Source: Gonocerus acuteangulatus (Eukaryota; Arthropoda; Insecta; Hemiptera; Coreidae). From it: DNA of 64,000 nucleotides. Below, piece by piece: positions 44,201-53,990 of this stretch; position 1 is the first letter of the stretch, and every line of letters begins with the position of its first letter. Under the pieces are notes generated by a model. It made no database searches and was not told where the DNA came from. It saw nothing but the letters and a program-made list of their open reading frames with translations. The translations under genes and the position numbers were made by a program. The stretch lies in assembly GCA_946811695.1 (NCBI GenBank), contig OX328131.1, forward strand, positions 13,426,255 to 13,490,254, read 5' to 3'.

Positions 44201-44880
44201 CTGATCATGTTATTGGAACGAGCTTTTGAAAATATCTCTACCGATGAGCTGATGAATATATTGGAACGAGCTTTTGGATACATTTCTCCCGATCAGCTGA
44301 TCATGTTCTTGGAACGAGCTTTTGAAAATATCTCTTCCGATGAGCTGATAAATATATTGGAACGAGCTTTTGGATATATCTCTCTTGGTCAGCTGATCAA
44401 GATATTGAAACGAGCTTTTGGATACATTTCTCCCGATCAGCTGATCATGTTATTGGAACGAGCTTTTGAAAATATCTCTACCGATGAGCTGATGAATATA
44501 TTGGAACGAGCTTTTGGATACATTTCTCCCGATCAGCTGATCATGTTATTGGAACGAGCTTTTGAAAATATCTCTTTCGATGAGCTGATAAATATATTGG
44601 AACGAGCTTTTGGATATATCTCTCTTGGTCAGCTGATCAAGATATTGAAACGAGCTTTTGGATACATTTCTCCCAATCAGCTGATCAAGAGATTTAAACG
44701 AGCTTTTGGATACATTTCTCCCGATCAGCTGATCAAGAGATTTAAATGAGCTTTTGGATACATTTCTCCCGATCAGCTGATGAAGAAATTGGAACGAGTT
44801 TTGGGACTTATCTCTCCCGAACAGCTGATGAAATTCCTCTACTACTCAGCTGAACAATATATTGGATTGAGCATTTAAAC
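41290..44880 (+). repeat. Tandem array, 48-bp unit, about 74 copies, 16-aa helical repeat
   Basis: Each 48-bp unit carries GATCAGCTGATC (a perfect 12-bp palindrome) or the variant GATGAGCTGATG, followed by a GAACGAGCTTTTG block. Three main unit types encode LERAFGYISPDQLIML, LERAFENISTDELMNI and LERAFGYISLGQLIKI, arranged as 96-bp and 144-bp higher-order units. A block of about 529 bp is repeated (41905-42108 versus 42434-42637). Edge units at 41290-41400 and 44750-44880 are diverged, as in most satellites. Several indels shift the frame. Confidence 0.97.
43205..44749 (+). CDS. 514-codon open frame across the 48-bp array
   Basis: The longest uninterrupted frame. The start is chosen only as the first available (TTG) start codon in the open stretch, inside the array, so it is not a real initiation site. 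It consists of about 32 repeats of S-x-D-[QE]-L-[IM]-x-x-L-[EK]-R-A-F-x-x-I: an N-cap-like S/T-x-D-E/Q box, then an amphipathic helix. Related frames upstream (41518-41916, 42287-42934, 42822-43196) are separated by single-base indels and stops. The minus strand is also partly open. There is no signal peptide, promoter or non-repetitive flank. A real helical-repeat protein is possible, but a stop-free satellite is the simpler reading. Confidence 0.25.
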   Translation: MERAFGYISLGQLIKILKRAFGYISPDQLIMLLERAFENISTNELMNILERAFGYISPDQLIMLLERAFENISTDELMNILERAIGYISPDQLIMLLERAFENISTDELINILERAFGYISLGQLIKILKRAFGYIFPDQLIMLLERAFENISTDELMNILERAFGYISPDQLIMLLERAFENISTDELMNILERAFGYISLGQLIKILKRAFGYISPDQLIMLLERAFENISTDELMNILERAFGYISLGQLINILKRAFGYFSPDQLIMLLERAFENISTDELMNILERAFGYISPDQLIMLLERAFENISTDEQMNILERAFGYISSDQLIMLLERAFENISTDELMNILERAFGYISPDQLIMFLERAFENISSDELINILERAFGYISLGQLIKILKRAFGYISPDQLIMLLERAFENISTDELMNILERAFGYISPDQLIMLLERAFENISFDELINILERAFGYISLGQLIKILKRAFGYISPNQLIKRFKRAFGYISPDQLIKRFK

Positions 44881-45447
44881 ATTCCTCTACTCGAGCTTTG
44901 AAAAATGCTACCAACCAGCTGCTCAAAATATTGTATCGAACAATAAAAAATAACTATACCAATCATGTTGGATCGAGCAATTGAAATTTCTATCTTAATG
45001 AGATCAACATATTATCACGAAGGAGTTAAATATATGCGCACTGCTTTAGAGTCTGCGTTAATACCATTATCCTTCGACTGCAGCAGATATGAAAATGCGA
45101 AAGACAAAGACTGCCGCACTGCAGTGCTTCCAGCATCAATCTACATTTCAATCAATTTCACCTTTCGACCTATCACTCTTCGTTGGAATATTTTTAAATA
45201 TGTTTTCATAAACCAGCCTCTCATGACTGTTTTTATAAAATATTCAGGAGACATTCTCAACGCAGTTTTAACTGTATTAAAAGGCTTGTTTTAATTTTCT
45301 ATCAAACACTCATATATGACTACTCTTTTCTCCGAAACAATATGTTTTTCTGCATTCCTGGAATATTTTTATTGTGATGTTACAGAGCAAAATATTAAAA
45401 GACACTCTACACAATGCAATGTAATATTACTCATAATACTAGAGAGA
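44881..45447. other. Degenerate array edge and unclassified sequence
   Basis: Up to about 45000 traces of the 48-bp unit remain (ACCAGCTGCTC, GTTGGATCGAGCAATTGAAA). The frame 44965-45294 that continues from there has no recognised domain. Confidence 0.45.
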
Positions 45448-45606
45448 GCCCCCTCTGAGTGAGAGAGGGGGGAGTGGGTGAGTGAGGGGGTGAGTGAGAG
45501 GGGGGGAGAGGGCGAGTGAGAGAGAGGGGGGAGTGAGAGAGGGGGGAGAGGGAGAGCGAGGGGGAGTGTGAGAGGGGGGGGGGAGAGGGTGAGTGAGAGA
45601 AAGAGG
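45448..45606. repeat. Purine-rich low-complexity tract, G-quadruplex potential
   Basis: Irregular repeats of GTGAGAGAGGGGGGAG type with many runs of 4-8 G. Multiple G runs within short distances satisfy the usual G-quadruplex pattern on the + strand. Confidence 0.9.
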
Positions 45607-45767
45607 GTTTGTAAGTTTACTATGACAGTAGATACTTATTTGAGTAAGTGCTTGTGTATGTAATTTCCAAAATGTAAATAAAGATTTTAGTTTTATGGCT
45701 AGATCTCATATATGTTAAAAAGGGTAAACACATTTCGTAAGTACCATCCTTAGTTCTAGTGGTAGAA

Positions 45768-46388
45768 AGCGCTCCTTGTGGCGGATTTGTGAACCTACGT
45801 CTGGCGGGCTTTTCTATTAAAATATATTACAAAGTAAAACCCCCGCTTTCCGATTGACCGTTTCAGCTCATTTTTACAACACTTCTTTCTCATGAGTTAC
45901 CCACGACGTATACCGCGTTTCGTTACAATACAGCAGAAATTACGACCGGTATGAGTATATTAGGAATTTGGGTCCGGAGTAAACCCCCCCTTCTAATGAA
46001 CCGGTTTAGTTTATTTTTACAACACATATTTACCTGTAGATCACCACTACGAATACCGAGTTTCCTCGAAATATACCAAAAATCACGGCTGGTAGTGGCG
46101 AATTGGTATTGTGGGTCCGGAGTAAACCCCCCCCCCTTCTAATGAACCGATTTAGTTCATTTTTATATCTCACTTTTCTCTCTATATTACCACTACGAAT
46201 ACCAAGTTTCGTTGAAATATAACGAATATTACGGCTGACAAATTAGTGTTTTGGGTTCGGGGTAAACCCCCCCTTCCGGTGGACCGACTTTGGTGGTTAA
46301 CGAAATCGTTCAATCGTTTGCTAATTGAATGCTATATACCAAGTTTCGTGACGAAAATACAAAAACTCTGGCCGCTATCGCGTTAACA

Positions 46389-46462
<74 letters not shown>

Positions 46463-46636
46463 TAACAAATAATAATAATAATATTTTTATATATATATAT
46501 ATATATATAAAATTTTTAACGGGGGTCATTTTCGGTGTCTACTAGGTAGGATCGATAAAGATTTGAAGAAATTTTTCAAAAATTCCGTCATGAGTCCAAC
46601 CTGAATAGCTACTTTCCTTCGGAGGAAAGTGCTAAA
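45768..46636 (+). mobile_element. HINE-like family H1, 5'-truncated
   Basis: Starts near GCGCTCCTTGTGGCGG and CCTACGTCTGGCGGGC, which is inside H1. Three modules with GGAGTAAACCCCC follow, then TGGCCGCTATCGCGTTAACA, a long (AT)n core (46391-46508), CGGGGGTCATTTTCGG, and the 3' hairpin ACTTTCCT-TCGG-AGGAAAGT with GCTAAAA at 46636. Confidence 0.85.
46391..46508. repeat. (AT)n core of an H1 element
   Basis: Two TA tracts separated by an (AATA)n-like stretch, flanked on both sides by H1 sequence. Confidence 0.95.
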
Positions 46637-46823
46637 AACTCTGCGAACGACAATATGAGAAAAGTGTATATATGATAATAGTTCTGTATAATTATATTTA
46701 TAAAAAATATTGTTTTATATTTGAGAGGTTTCAAAACTTTTTACATTAATTTAGAAATGTTTAACGGGGCTACTATAATAGTTAACCGGGTAGTAAATAA
46801 TTCTTATCAGCTCTTTAATATTA

Positions 46824-47057
46824 TTACTGAAAATAAATGCAGCCAAAACAACGTTTCAGAGTACCAAATGAGGCTGAATGTAGAGTGCACAAGATAGATG
46901 CATTGTTTTTCTGCAGGCCGCATAAATGCGTGAACTGTTGAATAAATACCGCCAGAAACCTGTTGAATTGGTGAAACTCCACGATTGTGTATAATATTGT
47001 ACCGGTTAGAAAACACAGCATGGGGCTAAATATACAACCCTGTGCTACACCACTATT
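46824..47057 (-). pseudogene. Reverse transcriptase fragment (motif B region)
   Basis: On the minus strand from 47057 the frame reads NSGVAQGCIFSPMLCFLTG followed by TILYTIVEFHQF. G-V-x-Q-G-x-x-x-S-P-x-L is the conserved motif of non-LTR (and group II-like) reverse transcriptases preceding the YADD box. The next 60 codons do not show YADD, and frames appear shifted. Only this motif supports the call, so it is a decayed fragment of unknown clade. Confidence 0.5.
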
Positions 47058-47404
47058 TACCTACCTTCATACCTATTGTTCCACATCACAAAGTAATCCA
47101 TGTTGTTATTTTAAACATCAAAAGGTGTATTTTGTTTAGAGTACCTAATTTAGAAGTGCTCTCTCTAAGTGTTTATGCAAATTAGAATATTGAGCAATTA
47201 CCATCAGATCTCTGAAAATGTGTATTTGAATCTTAAATTATTTCCCCGTAGAAAAAAATGAATTTCCCCGCTATGTATTTTAATTTTAAAGGATATTCGA
47301 ATGATTTGAAGCGGGAGATGTTCACAAAAGATCCATATTAGTAAATCTCACCAATTGCATATATATTATTATGAAAATATTAAAAAAACGCTAATAAAAC
47401 AACT
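47058..47404. other. Unclassified AT-rich sequence
   Basis: No gene or repeat identified. Confidence 0.4.
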
Positions 47405-48228
47405 AGTGTCAAGAAACATTATACATGGATTACTTATCAATTGGCGAATAACTATAGTATGACGGGAACCGTGCTGTAATAAAGTGAATAAAATCATGTA
47501 GTAACGTTAATGTTTATGATACACTAGCTGTTACCCAGTGTGCCATGCTACACCTACTTTCTGTCTATGACTCTCCCCGTATCAAGATCTACCTGTAAAC
47601 CCAGTTACGTCAAAATCGCTCAAACGGTGTGAATTTGTTTATATCCGTCTAGTAATTTCTGAAACAGCCAACAGAGGCTTGCACCGCTGAAATTCGTGAA
47701 ACAGCCAACAGAGGCCAGCACCACAGCCTGCGAGTAGATAGCTCTTATCAAAGAGAGGCCAGCACTCCTTAGTTAGACAGTGACTGTTGATATAAAATTT
47801 AAATAAACTGCATTACATGATTATGTAATGATGTAAAGTCATCAATTAGTTCGAGTTATTCTAATTATCAAGAACATCAACAAATAATTTTGAGACATTA
47901 TTGAATGAGGCTGTCGATTCAAAATGTCCGTCAGAATCTGAATGGTTCAGTGTAGCCAATTTTTCTTGAACAAAACTTTTGACCTTTTGAACAAATTTTG
48001 AAATTTGACTATTTTGACCTAGCCTATGAGATTTCCCGTATTAAGACCTTCCTGTGTGCCAAGTTTGGTCAAAATCGGTCTAACGGTGTACACTTATACA
48101 AGGAACAAACAGACAAACGGACAAGCAGACAGACACGTGGTTTATATATATATATATATATATATAGATTATTTAACGCAATAAAGTAACTAATTATCTA
48201 CTGTCACAAAGCACGGGTATTCAGCTAG
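47405..48228 (+). mobile_element. HelA 3' part, split by a HelC insertion
   Basis: 47405-47523 (GTGTCAAGAAACATTATAC, ATAGTATGACGGGAACCG, TTTATGATACA) and 48169-48228 (TTATTTAACGCAATAAAGT through GCACGGGTATTCAGCTAG) are the two halves of a HelA end. Joined, they give GATACATTATTTAACGC, exactly as in the copies at 13827, 31397 and 62036. The 3' terminus is CTAG at 48225-48228, followed by T. Confidence 0.95.
47524..48168 (-). mobile_element. HelC, complete non-autonomous Helitron
   Basis: On the minus strand it starts TCTATATATATA (48168) and ends GTAACAGCTAG (47524). It is inserted precisely between A and T of the host with no target duplication, the defining Helitron outcome. Internal TTTGGTCAAAATCGGTC and AAGGAACAAACAGAC blocks match 33771-34264. 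No protein frame. Confidence 0.95.
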
Positions 48229-48696
48229 TTTACATATATATATTTGTTACCTACAGGTTTGGAACTCTGCTAAATACTCTAAGTTTGGGGATCATACTTT
48301 TTTCACACGTTACTCGGTTAGTTTTCGCCAACAACTTTACGACCCTCTATTCTAGAACTAATATTGAATATTGCTTCAGAAACAATTTGATATTGTTTAA
48401 TATTTCCTCCTTGGGCGTCGCCTGCTATAAGGGGCGTTGCCTGCTATAGGGCGTGGTAGGTAACGCCTCGCTAAGCTCGCGTAAGTAGGTAAAGAGAGTT
48501 TTGCTAAGTTGGGGCTTAACTCGGCTCCCCTCAGGCTTAAACCCTTCCCTCTGCTCACCGCAGCTCTAACTCAATGCAAACTCATCAGTCGGCTTCGGCT
48601 TCATCTCACCCCTTAATAGTTTTAATGTGCATAATTTTAGACAGACATATCTCGTAAGGGGCGAGAAAAAAAAACAAAACAAAGAAAATACAATTC

Positions 48697-48702
<6 letters not shown>
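48229..48702. other. Unclassified, GC-richer centre
   Basis: 48410-48620 has balanced composition with a local direct repeat (GGGCGTCGCCTGCTATAAGG / GGGCGTTGCCTGCTATAGGG). No gene recognised. Confidence 0.45.
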
Positions 48703-48750
<48 letters not shown>

Positions 48751-48755
<5 letters not shown>

Positions 48756-49090
48756 CAGTCCCGTAACAGGCCACAAGGGCCCTGAGGGGCAGATACTATA
48801 GAGGTAACTGATTCATGACCATACGGCACACTAGGGAGATAGTGTGGTCAGTACTATGCTCCGGCCGCCTGATTTTTCCCTTGGCCGCTTCGACTGCTAG
48901 AGTCATTAGCACCCTAGGTACCCATTATTAAATTAATTAAAGGCTGGGTCGGCCTAGGGACGGTCAGGGAGTCCGAATTCAACCCATGAACGAAGGCACT
49001 AGAAGAAAAAATCTTCAGTGCTTGCTCGGGAGTTGAACTCAGGCCTCCAGCTTATTAGTCCAGTGCTCTACCACTGAGCTAACCTCGCCC

Positions 49091-49092
<2 letters not shown>
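48751..49092 (-). mobile_element. SINE-I, full length, within (AT)n
   Basis: Minus strand: GGGGGCGAGGTTAGCTCAGT head, GACTAATAAGCTGGAGG, full body and end GGGACTGATTTT. Bordered by (AT)n on both sides (48703-48750 and 49093-49142), consistent with insertion into a TA repeat and TA-rich target duplication. Confidence 0.95.
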
Positions 49093-49142
<50 letters not shown>

Positions 49143-49147
<5 letters not shown>

Positions 49148-49630
49148 CACAGACCAGTATTAAGTACAATTAAAATACACTGGTCCCCATAGACCACAAG
49201 AGTTCAGAAGCATAGGGCGTGGGCAGAATCTGAATGGATCACCGCCCGCTTGGTCTTGGCAATATAAAGGGTAGCAGCCTGTGGATAGCCCGGCAGTGTG
49301 ATATGCCTGAAAAAGTATAAAAGAGAGACATCATCACATACCTACAAAAGCATAAATTATAAACTGTAGATTACACTCTTGTAAAACAAAAAGTAAAATA
49401 AACAGTTTTTCTTTACTCAATATTACCAAATATTGAGTAAAGAAAAACTGTTTGTTACGTTCAGCCATCTAGACGTTGCGATTGCTTCTTTTCTTCATTA
49501 ACTTTTCTAAGTAAATACAAAAGGCATTTATTGAGAGGAGATGGTTGACCGTAGATGATCCAAGGTAGGGATTGTCGGGGTTCGGTCACTGCTATTTAAT
49601 AAAACTACAATTTATCATAAAAATGGTTTT
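49143..49630. other. Unclassified, with SINE-M-like body
   Basis: 49200-49310 contains GGGTAGCAGCCTGTGGATAG and CCCGGCAGTGTGATATGCC, loosely like the SINE-M body at 32170-32220. At 49386-49452 TAAACAGTTTTTCTTTACTC and GAGTAAAGAAAAACTGTTT form a perfect inverted repeat around CAATATTACCAAATATT. Confidence 0.55.
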
Positions 49631-49635
49631 ATTGT

Positions 49636-49674
49636 GCCGACTTTTCGGCTTGAACTTCAAGCCTTCATCAGGGC
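49636..49674 (-). ncRNA. Hammerhead-like ribozyme core, minus strand
   Basis: Minus strand: helix I GCC (before the core) with GGC (after GTC), core CTGATGA, an extra A, helix II GGCTTGAA-G-TTCAAGCC, GAAA, then AGTC with the predicted cleavage after GTC. Helix III would need ACGT but reads AAGT, so it is probably weakened. No inverted partner was found nearby. An (AT)n tract (49704-49761) follows on the + strand. Confidence 0.5.
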
Positions 49675-49700
49675 TGTAAAAAACAAGTAGGACGGATTTA

Positions 49701-49703
<3 letters not shown>

Positions 49704-49761
<58 letters not shown>
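49704..49761. repeat. (AT)n microsatellite
   Basis: Uninterrupted TA repeat. Confidence 0.95.
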
Positions 49762-49762
<1 letters not shown>

Positions 49763-50408
49763 GCATACATATATGGAAAAAGACAAAAACATAAAATACG
49801 AGAACATAATAAATAGAAGAATAATGTGCTCTAGAAGTGTTTGGATTATTAGGAGAACAGATATAAGAACAACAGATTACATATTAGATTAGATATAAGA
49901 ATAACAATATGGGCTTACCGATGGGAAGATAGAGAACTATTCCTCACAAATGCGGGATCATTTCTGACAGTTAATACAGGGAAACATAGGAAGAAAGGAG
50001 TTGGTGAGGGGGGGGGGTTCTGGACCACCCAATGGACAGAGAACATAGAATAAAGATAGGCATTTATACCTTAAAAGGCATTTATATCTGTGAGGTTATA
50101 AATAATAATATGTTGAAGAGTTGTTTGTGTGTTCATCAAAAATAGTTTTATGATTATTTCAGGGATTGGAGTATTGAGGACAACGCCACAGTGGATCCTC
50201 CAGGAATCCTTGTTACAGTGCACGGTTGGTATATATTTTGGTCGTTTCTATTTTGAATCTTCGACGGTGGAAGCATTCTTATTTGCTAAGCTGTATTGAT
50301 TTTAAGCTGTATTGATTTTTAGCGAATCATCTGCGTTATGAGAGTCTTGATAATAAAAAAAAAAAAAAATGTATTGATTTATGCATTAGTGTCTATGTCC
50401 ATTTTTAT
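49762..50408. other. Unclassified sequence
   Basis: G run at 50009-50017. A short local repeat AAGCTGTATTGATTTT at 50286-50322. No gene recognised. Confidence 0.45.
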
Positions 50409-50727
50409 TTACAAGCAGCAATTATAGATATAAATTGGACTGTACATGGTGCTGTAGGGTGTTTTGTTGGTATGGTTTAGATCATCTTTAATCAGCTTTG
50501 CTTCTATTTTTGGGGCTATTTCTTGGAGTAATTTGAAATTTAGCGTTAGCACTGCAAGTTGGTCCATTATTTCAGAGCCCAGTTTTGAGAAGGTATCTTC
50601 TTGAGTTTTGAATCCAGGAAGAGTAATTTTTGATAGAATATTTTCGGGAACCTTGTCTCATCCATGCCGAGTAGTTTCATCGAACAGCCTGTAGTTCTCT
50701 GTACTGTTTGTGATAGAATAGTGAAGT
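50409..50727 (-). pseudogene. Unrecognised coding remnant interrupted by H1
   Basis: On the minus strand one frame runs from the H1 border at about 50727 to a stop at 50409 with a single internal TGA (codon for residue 20 or so). It reads SITNSTENYRLFDETTRHG, stop, DKVPENILSKITLPGFKTQE, DTFSKLGSEIMDQLAVLTLN and FKLLQEIAPKIEAKLIKDDL, ending IYNCCL. Composition is convincingly protein-like. I do not recognise the family. The H1 element removed whatever lay upstream. Confidence 0.5.
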
Positions 50728-50856
50728 TTTAGCACTTTCCTCCGAAGGAAAGTAGCTATTGAGGTTGGACTCATGACGGAATTTTTGAAAAATTTCTTCG
50801 AATCTTTATCGATCCTACCTAATAGACACCGAAAATGACCCCCGTTAAAATTTATA

Positions 50857-50905
<49 letters not shown>

Positions 50906-51832
50906 CTGTTAACACGATAGCGGCCAGAGTTTTTGTTTTTTCTTCATGAAACGTGGTATATAGCGTTCAAATAGCAAACGATTGAACGAGTTCGTTAACC
51001 ACCAAAATCGGTCCACCGGGAGGGGGGGGGGGGGGTTACCCCGGACCCAAAACACTAATTTGACCATACCAGCCGTAGTTTTTGTTATATTTCAACGAAA
51101 CTCGGTATTCGTTATTTTGATCTAAAGAGAGAATTCCGTTGTAAAAATAAACTAAATCGGTTCATTAGAAGGGGGGGTTTACTCCGGACCCACAATACCA
51201 ATTTGCCACTGCCAGCCGTAATTTTTGTTACATTTCTACGAAACTTGGTATTCGTGGTGGTAATCAACAGAGAAAAATGGGTTGTAAAAATAAACTAAAT
51301 CGGGTTATTTGGAGGGGGGGTTTACTCCGGACCTAAAGTACTAATATACTCATAACGGTCGTAATTTCTGCTGTATAGTAACGAAATGCGGTATGCGTCG
51401 TGGGTATCTCATGAGAAAGAAGTTTTGTAAAAATGAAGTAAATCGGTCTATTGGAAAGGAGGGTATACTTTAAAGTCTGTTTCATTACAATTAGCCAGCC
51501 AGACGTAGGTTCGCAAAGGCGCTACAAGGAGCGTTATCTCCTACTATGGGGACTGTATCCTGTTCCTGCGTCAGATCAAAAGACGGAATGTGAAATTTTT
51601 GTGTATTTTTTAAGTAGTACAGTATCACGTATTAACATAACTCTGGAAGCAAATTATTTACAAAATTAATAATTGAACAGGCCTCATAAGAAATCTAAAT
51701 GAGCAGAACTATTCACGTTTTTATTTTATTTATATAGGTTATTTACAGCAAATTATTCAGTAATGTAGTCTACACTAAAAAAATTCTGAGGAAAGTGCTT
51801 AGTTATGCAGCTCCTGCGTGACGGACTTTTTT
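50727..51832 (-). mobile_element. HINE-like family H1, complete
   Basis: Both ends are present: AAAAAAGTCCGTCACGCAGG at 51832 (minus strand 5') and the hairpin AGGAAAGT/ACTTTCCT with GCTAAAA at 50727. Between lie about four diverged GGAGTAAACCCCC modules and an (AT)n core at 50858-50899. About 1.1 kb, non-coding. It interrupts a coding remnant, which places its 3' border. Confidence 0.85.
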
Positions 51833-52060
51833 CATTCTATACGGATAAAACTGTGAGGTAGATTGGGGTGGATTTACGATTAATTTATAATATTTGGATC
51901 TATTGTTTGTATTTGACCAAGATACTATGAAATCCATTCATTGTTCTTAAAAGTAGAGGAATATTAAGAAGTGATTTTTTAGTTTCCCAGGAGTCCGATT
52001 TAACGTTGAACAGTATCTTCTTCACCGCGGTTATAGTATGGTATATATATAGTATAAAGA
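51833..52060. other. Unclassified AT-rich sequence
   Basis: Nothing recognised. Confidence 0.4.
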
Positions 52061-52399
52061 AAAATCAGTCCCGTCAGAGGCCACGGGGCACTGAGGGGAG
52101 ATACTATAGAGGTATCTGATTCATGACCATACGGCACACTAGGGAGATACTGTGGTCAGTAATATGCTCCGACCGCCTGATTTTCCTCATTGCTGCTTTG
52201 ACTGATAGGGTCATTAGCACCAAGGTACCCATTAATAAATTATTTAAAGGCTGGGTTGGCCTAGGGAAGGTAAGGGAGGCCAAATTCAACCCATGAACGA
52301 AGAAACTAGAAGATAAAAATCTTGAGTGCTTGCTCGGGATTTGAACTCAGGTCTTCCAGTTTATTAGTCCAGTGCTTTACCACTGAGCTAACCTCTTCC

Positions 52400-52401
<2 letters not shown>
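52061..52401 (-). mobile_element. SINE-I, nearly full length
   Basis: Minus strand: GGGGAAGAGGTTAGCTCAGTG head, degenerate B box, body, and end GGGACTGATTTTT. (AT)n follows at the head side (52402-52459). Confidence 0.93.

Positions 52402-52459
<58 letters not shown>
52402..52459. repeat. (AT)n microsatellite
   Basis: Uninterrupted TA repeat. Confidence 0.95.
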
Positions 52460-52462
<3 letters not shown>

Positions 52463-52844
52463 CTTATAACAATTACATGTATTTTCTTCAATAATGTCAA
52501 AACTGAATAAGAAACATTTTGGCACTTTTCGAAGGAATTTTTCAATTAAATCAAATTTACCAGGGCTCATTTTGGATGCCTAGTCGATTACTAAGCATGA
52601 AAAATGTGAACAAATCTTTAACCAATAAAATGAACTTATATTCGCAGTCTCAATAGATCTGTTTCGAAATATGCTTCAAGTGCCCACACTACAAGTACTT
52701 GTTCGTTTGCAAGAACTGTATCTCCAATCTAAATTTTTGCATATGCCTATATAAGGCCATGCTTAAATGCAATGAGAAATTACACATTTTTCTTCAAATA
52801 TGTTTTTTTTAATTTTTATTCTTTGTAATAAAATGTTTAATATT
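52460..52844. other. Unclassified sequence
   Basis: AT-rich, non-repetitive within the window. No gene recognised. It forms the left flank of a clean retrotransposon insertion. Confidence 0.4.
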
Positions 52845-52856
52845 TTCTACTCCTCC

Positions 52857-53357
52857 GAGGGTAATGAAAGAGCTGACGAGTTGGCCAATATCGGTGCAGC
52901 GACAATTCCCCTATCACCAGAACCTCAATGTGGGATTGCACCAGCTGTGGCCAGATTAAGTATAAGAAGGTGGGCGGAAGCTGAGCATAGGAGGAAGTGG
53001 TGTAGCAGCTCCACCCAGAGACAGGCGAAGCTGTTCGTTTCCTTTGTGGACAAGAAGAGGACGGAGACTCTCCTTAATCTGTGCAGGTCCAAGGTAAGAC
53101 TAGTAACAGCTCTTCCTACAGGTCGCTGTAGAATGCACCAGCACCTCTACTCCATGGGGCTGACTAGGACTACTTGGTGCAGACTGTGCCTTGAAGACGA
53201 TGAGGCGCCGAATCATATCATTTGCAGATGTCCAGCACTGGTAGCGAATAGATACCTGCATTTTGGTGCAGACTTCATAGATGACCCTAGAAGGCTACCT
53301 GAACTGAACCTTAGGACTCTATTAAGGTTCATCACGGATGCGGCGCTGTTGGTGTAA
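52857..53357 (+). pseudogene. Non-LTR ORF2: end of RNase H and C-terminal domain
   Basis: Begins exactly at the insertion border with EGNERADELANIGAA, the last RNase H motif (G-N-E-x-A-D-x-L-A). It continues SPEPQCGIAPAVARLSIRRW, KVRLVTALPTGRCRMHQHLY and CRLCLEDDEAPNHIICRCPA (CxxC...H...C metal-binding pattern), ending TDAALLV. Typical of I/Jockey-group elements. An upstream ATG at 52800 lies in host DNA and is not the real start. The protein lacks RT and endonuclease. Confidence 0.93.
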
Positions 53358-53454
53358 CAGGCTGGCTTGTCGGGTTGCACAATAGGCCTTGTAGGTCCCG
53401 GTGCGGCTCCCTCCGACTTTCTCCGGGCATCCGTTCTAATAATAATAATAATAA
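52857..53454 (+). mobile_element. 5'-truncated non-LTR insertion with 12-bp duplication
   Basis: Flanked by TTCTACTCCTCC at 52845-52856 and 53455-53466. The insert begins mid-ORF and ends in a short 3' UTR and an (AAT)n tail rather than poly(A). Its 501-nt coding part has no stop, so it is recent. Confidence 0.96.
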
Positions 53455-53466
53455 TTCTACTCCTCC

Positions 53467-53990
53467 AAATTGCTTTTGTAGAAAACCCATCAGAGCTTGC
53501 TGTAATTAAATATTTTTCCTCTCACTACAAGAAGTTGTATTTCCCCTCAGTAATAGCAAGTAATCGCTCTTACTGTAACTGTGGAGCAATATCACGAAAT
53601 AATTGCAGACATTAACCCAGAGCAATATTTCACTGTCTTGAGGGTTTTATGATAAATCTTCTCTTATTCTTCATTATTTCTTATAGTTCTTTCTCTTTAT
53701 TGCTTCTTATATTCTTTATTTCTTCTAAAGATATTATTTTAATTTAATTAGATGCCAATCATTTTATTTTTATTTTCTAGTCCTTTCTTAAATTCAAATA
53801 TAGTTTCATAACATTAAATTACTTACTGTTTTTTAAATTACTTATCAGGTCATACCATAAGTGATGTCGGTTTTTAATAGTCTAACTGCTTATGCTCTCG
53901 TCTTTCAAAATTATTTTTGTTAGATTTTCTTGTTTATTATAACATTAAATCAACTTCTTTTTATCATGTTTTGGTTGGGGAACCTTATTT
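53467..53990. other. Unclassified sequence
   Basis: AT-rich right flank of the retrotransposon insertion. Nothing recognised. Confidence 0.4.

Noticed and set aside
41290..44880. TAL-effector-like DNA-binding repeat
   Set aside because: The repeat is 16 residues, not 33-35, lacks a variable di-residue, and the variation between units is not code-like.
52800..52856. N-terminal extension from an ATG at 52800 to the retrotransposon frame
   Set aside because: The target-site duplication shows these bases are host DNA, joined by chance to the insert.
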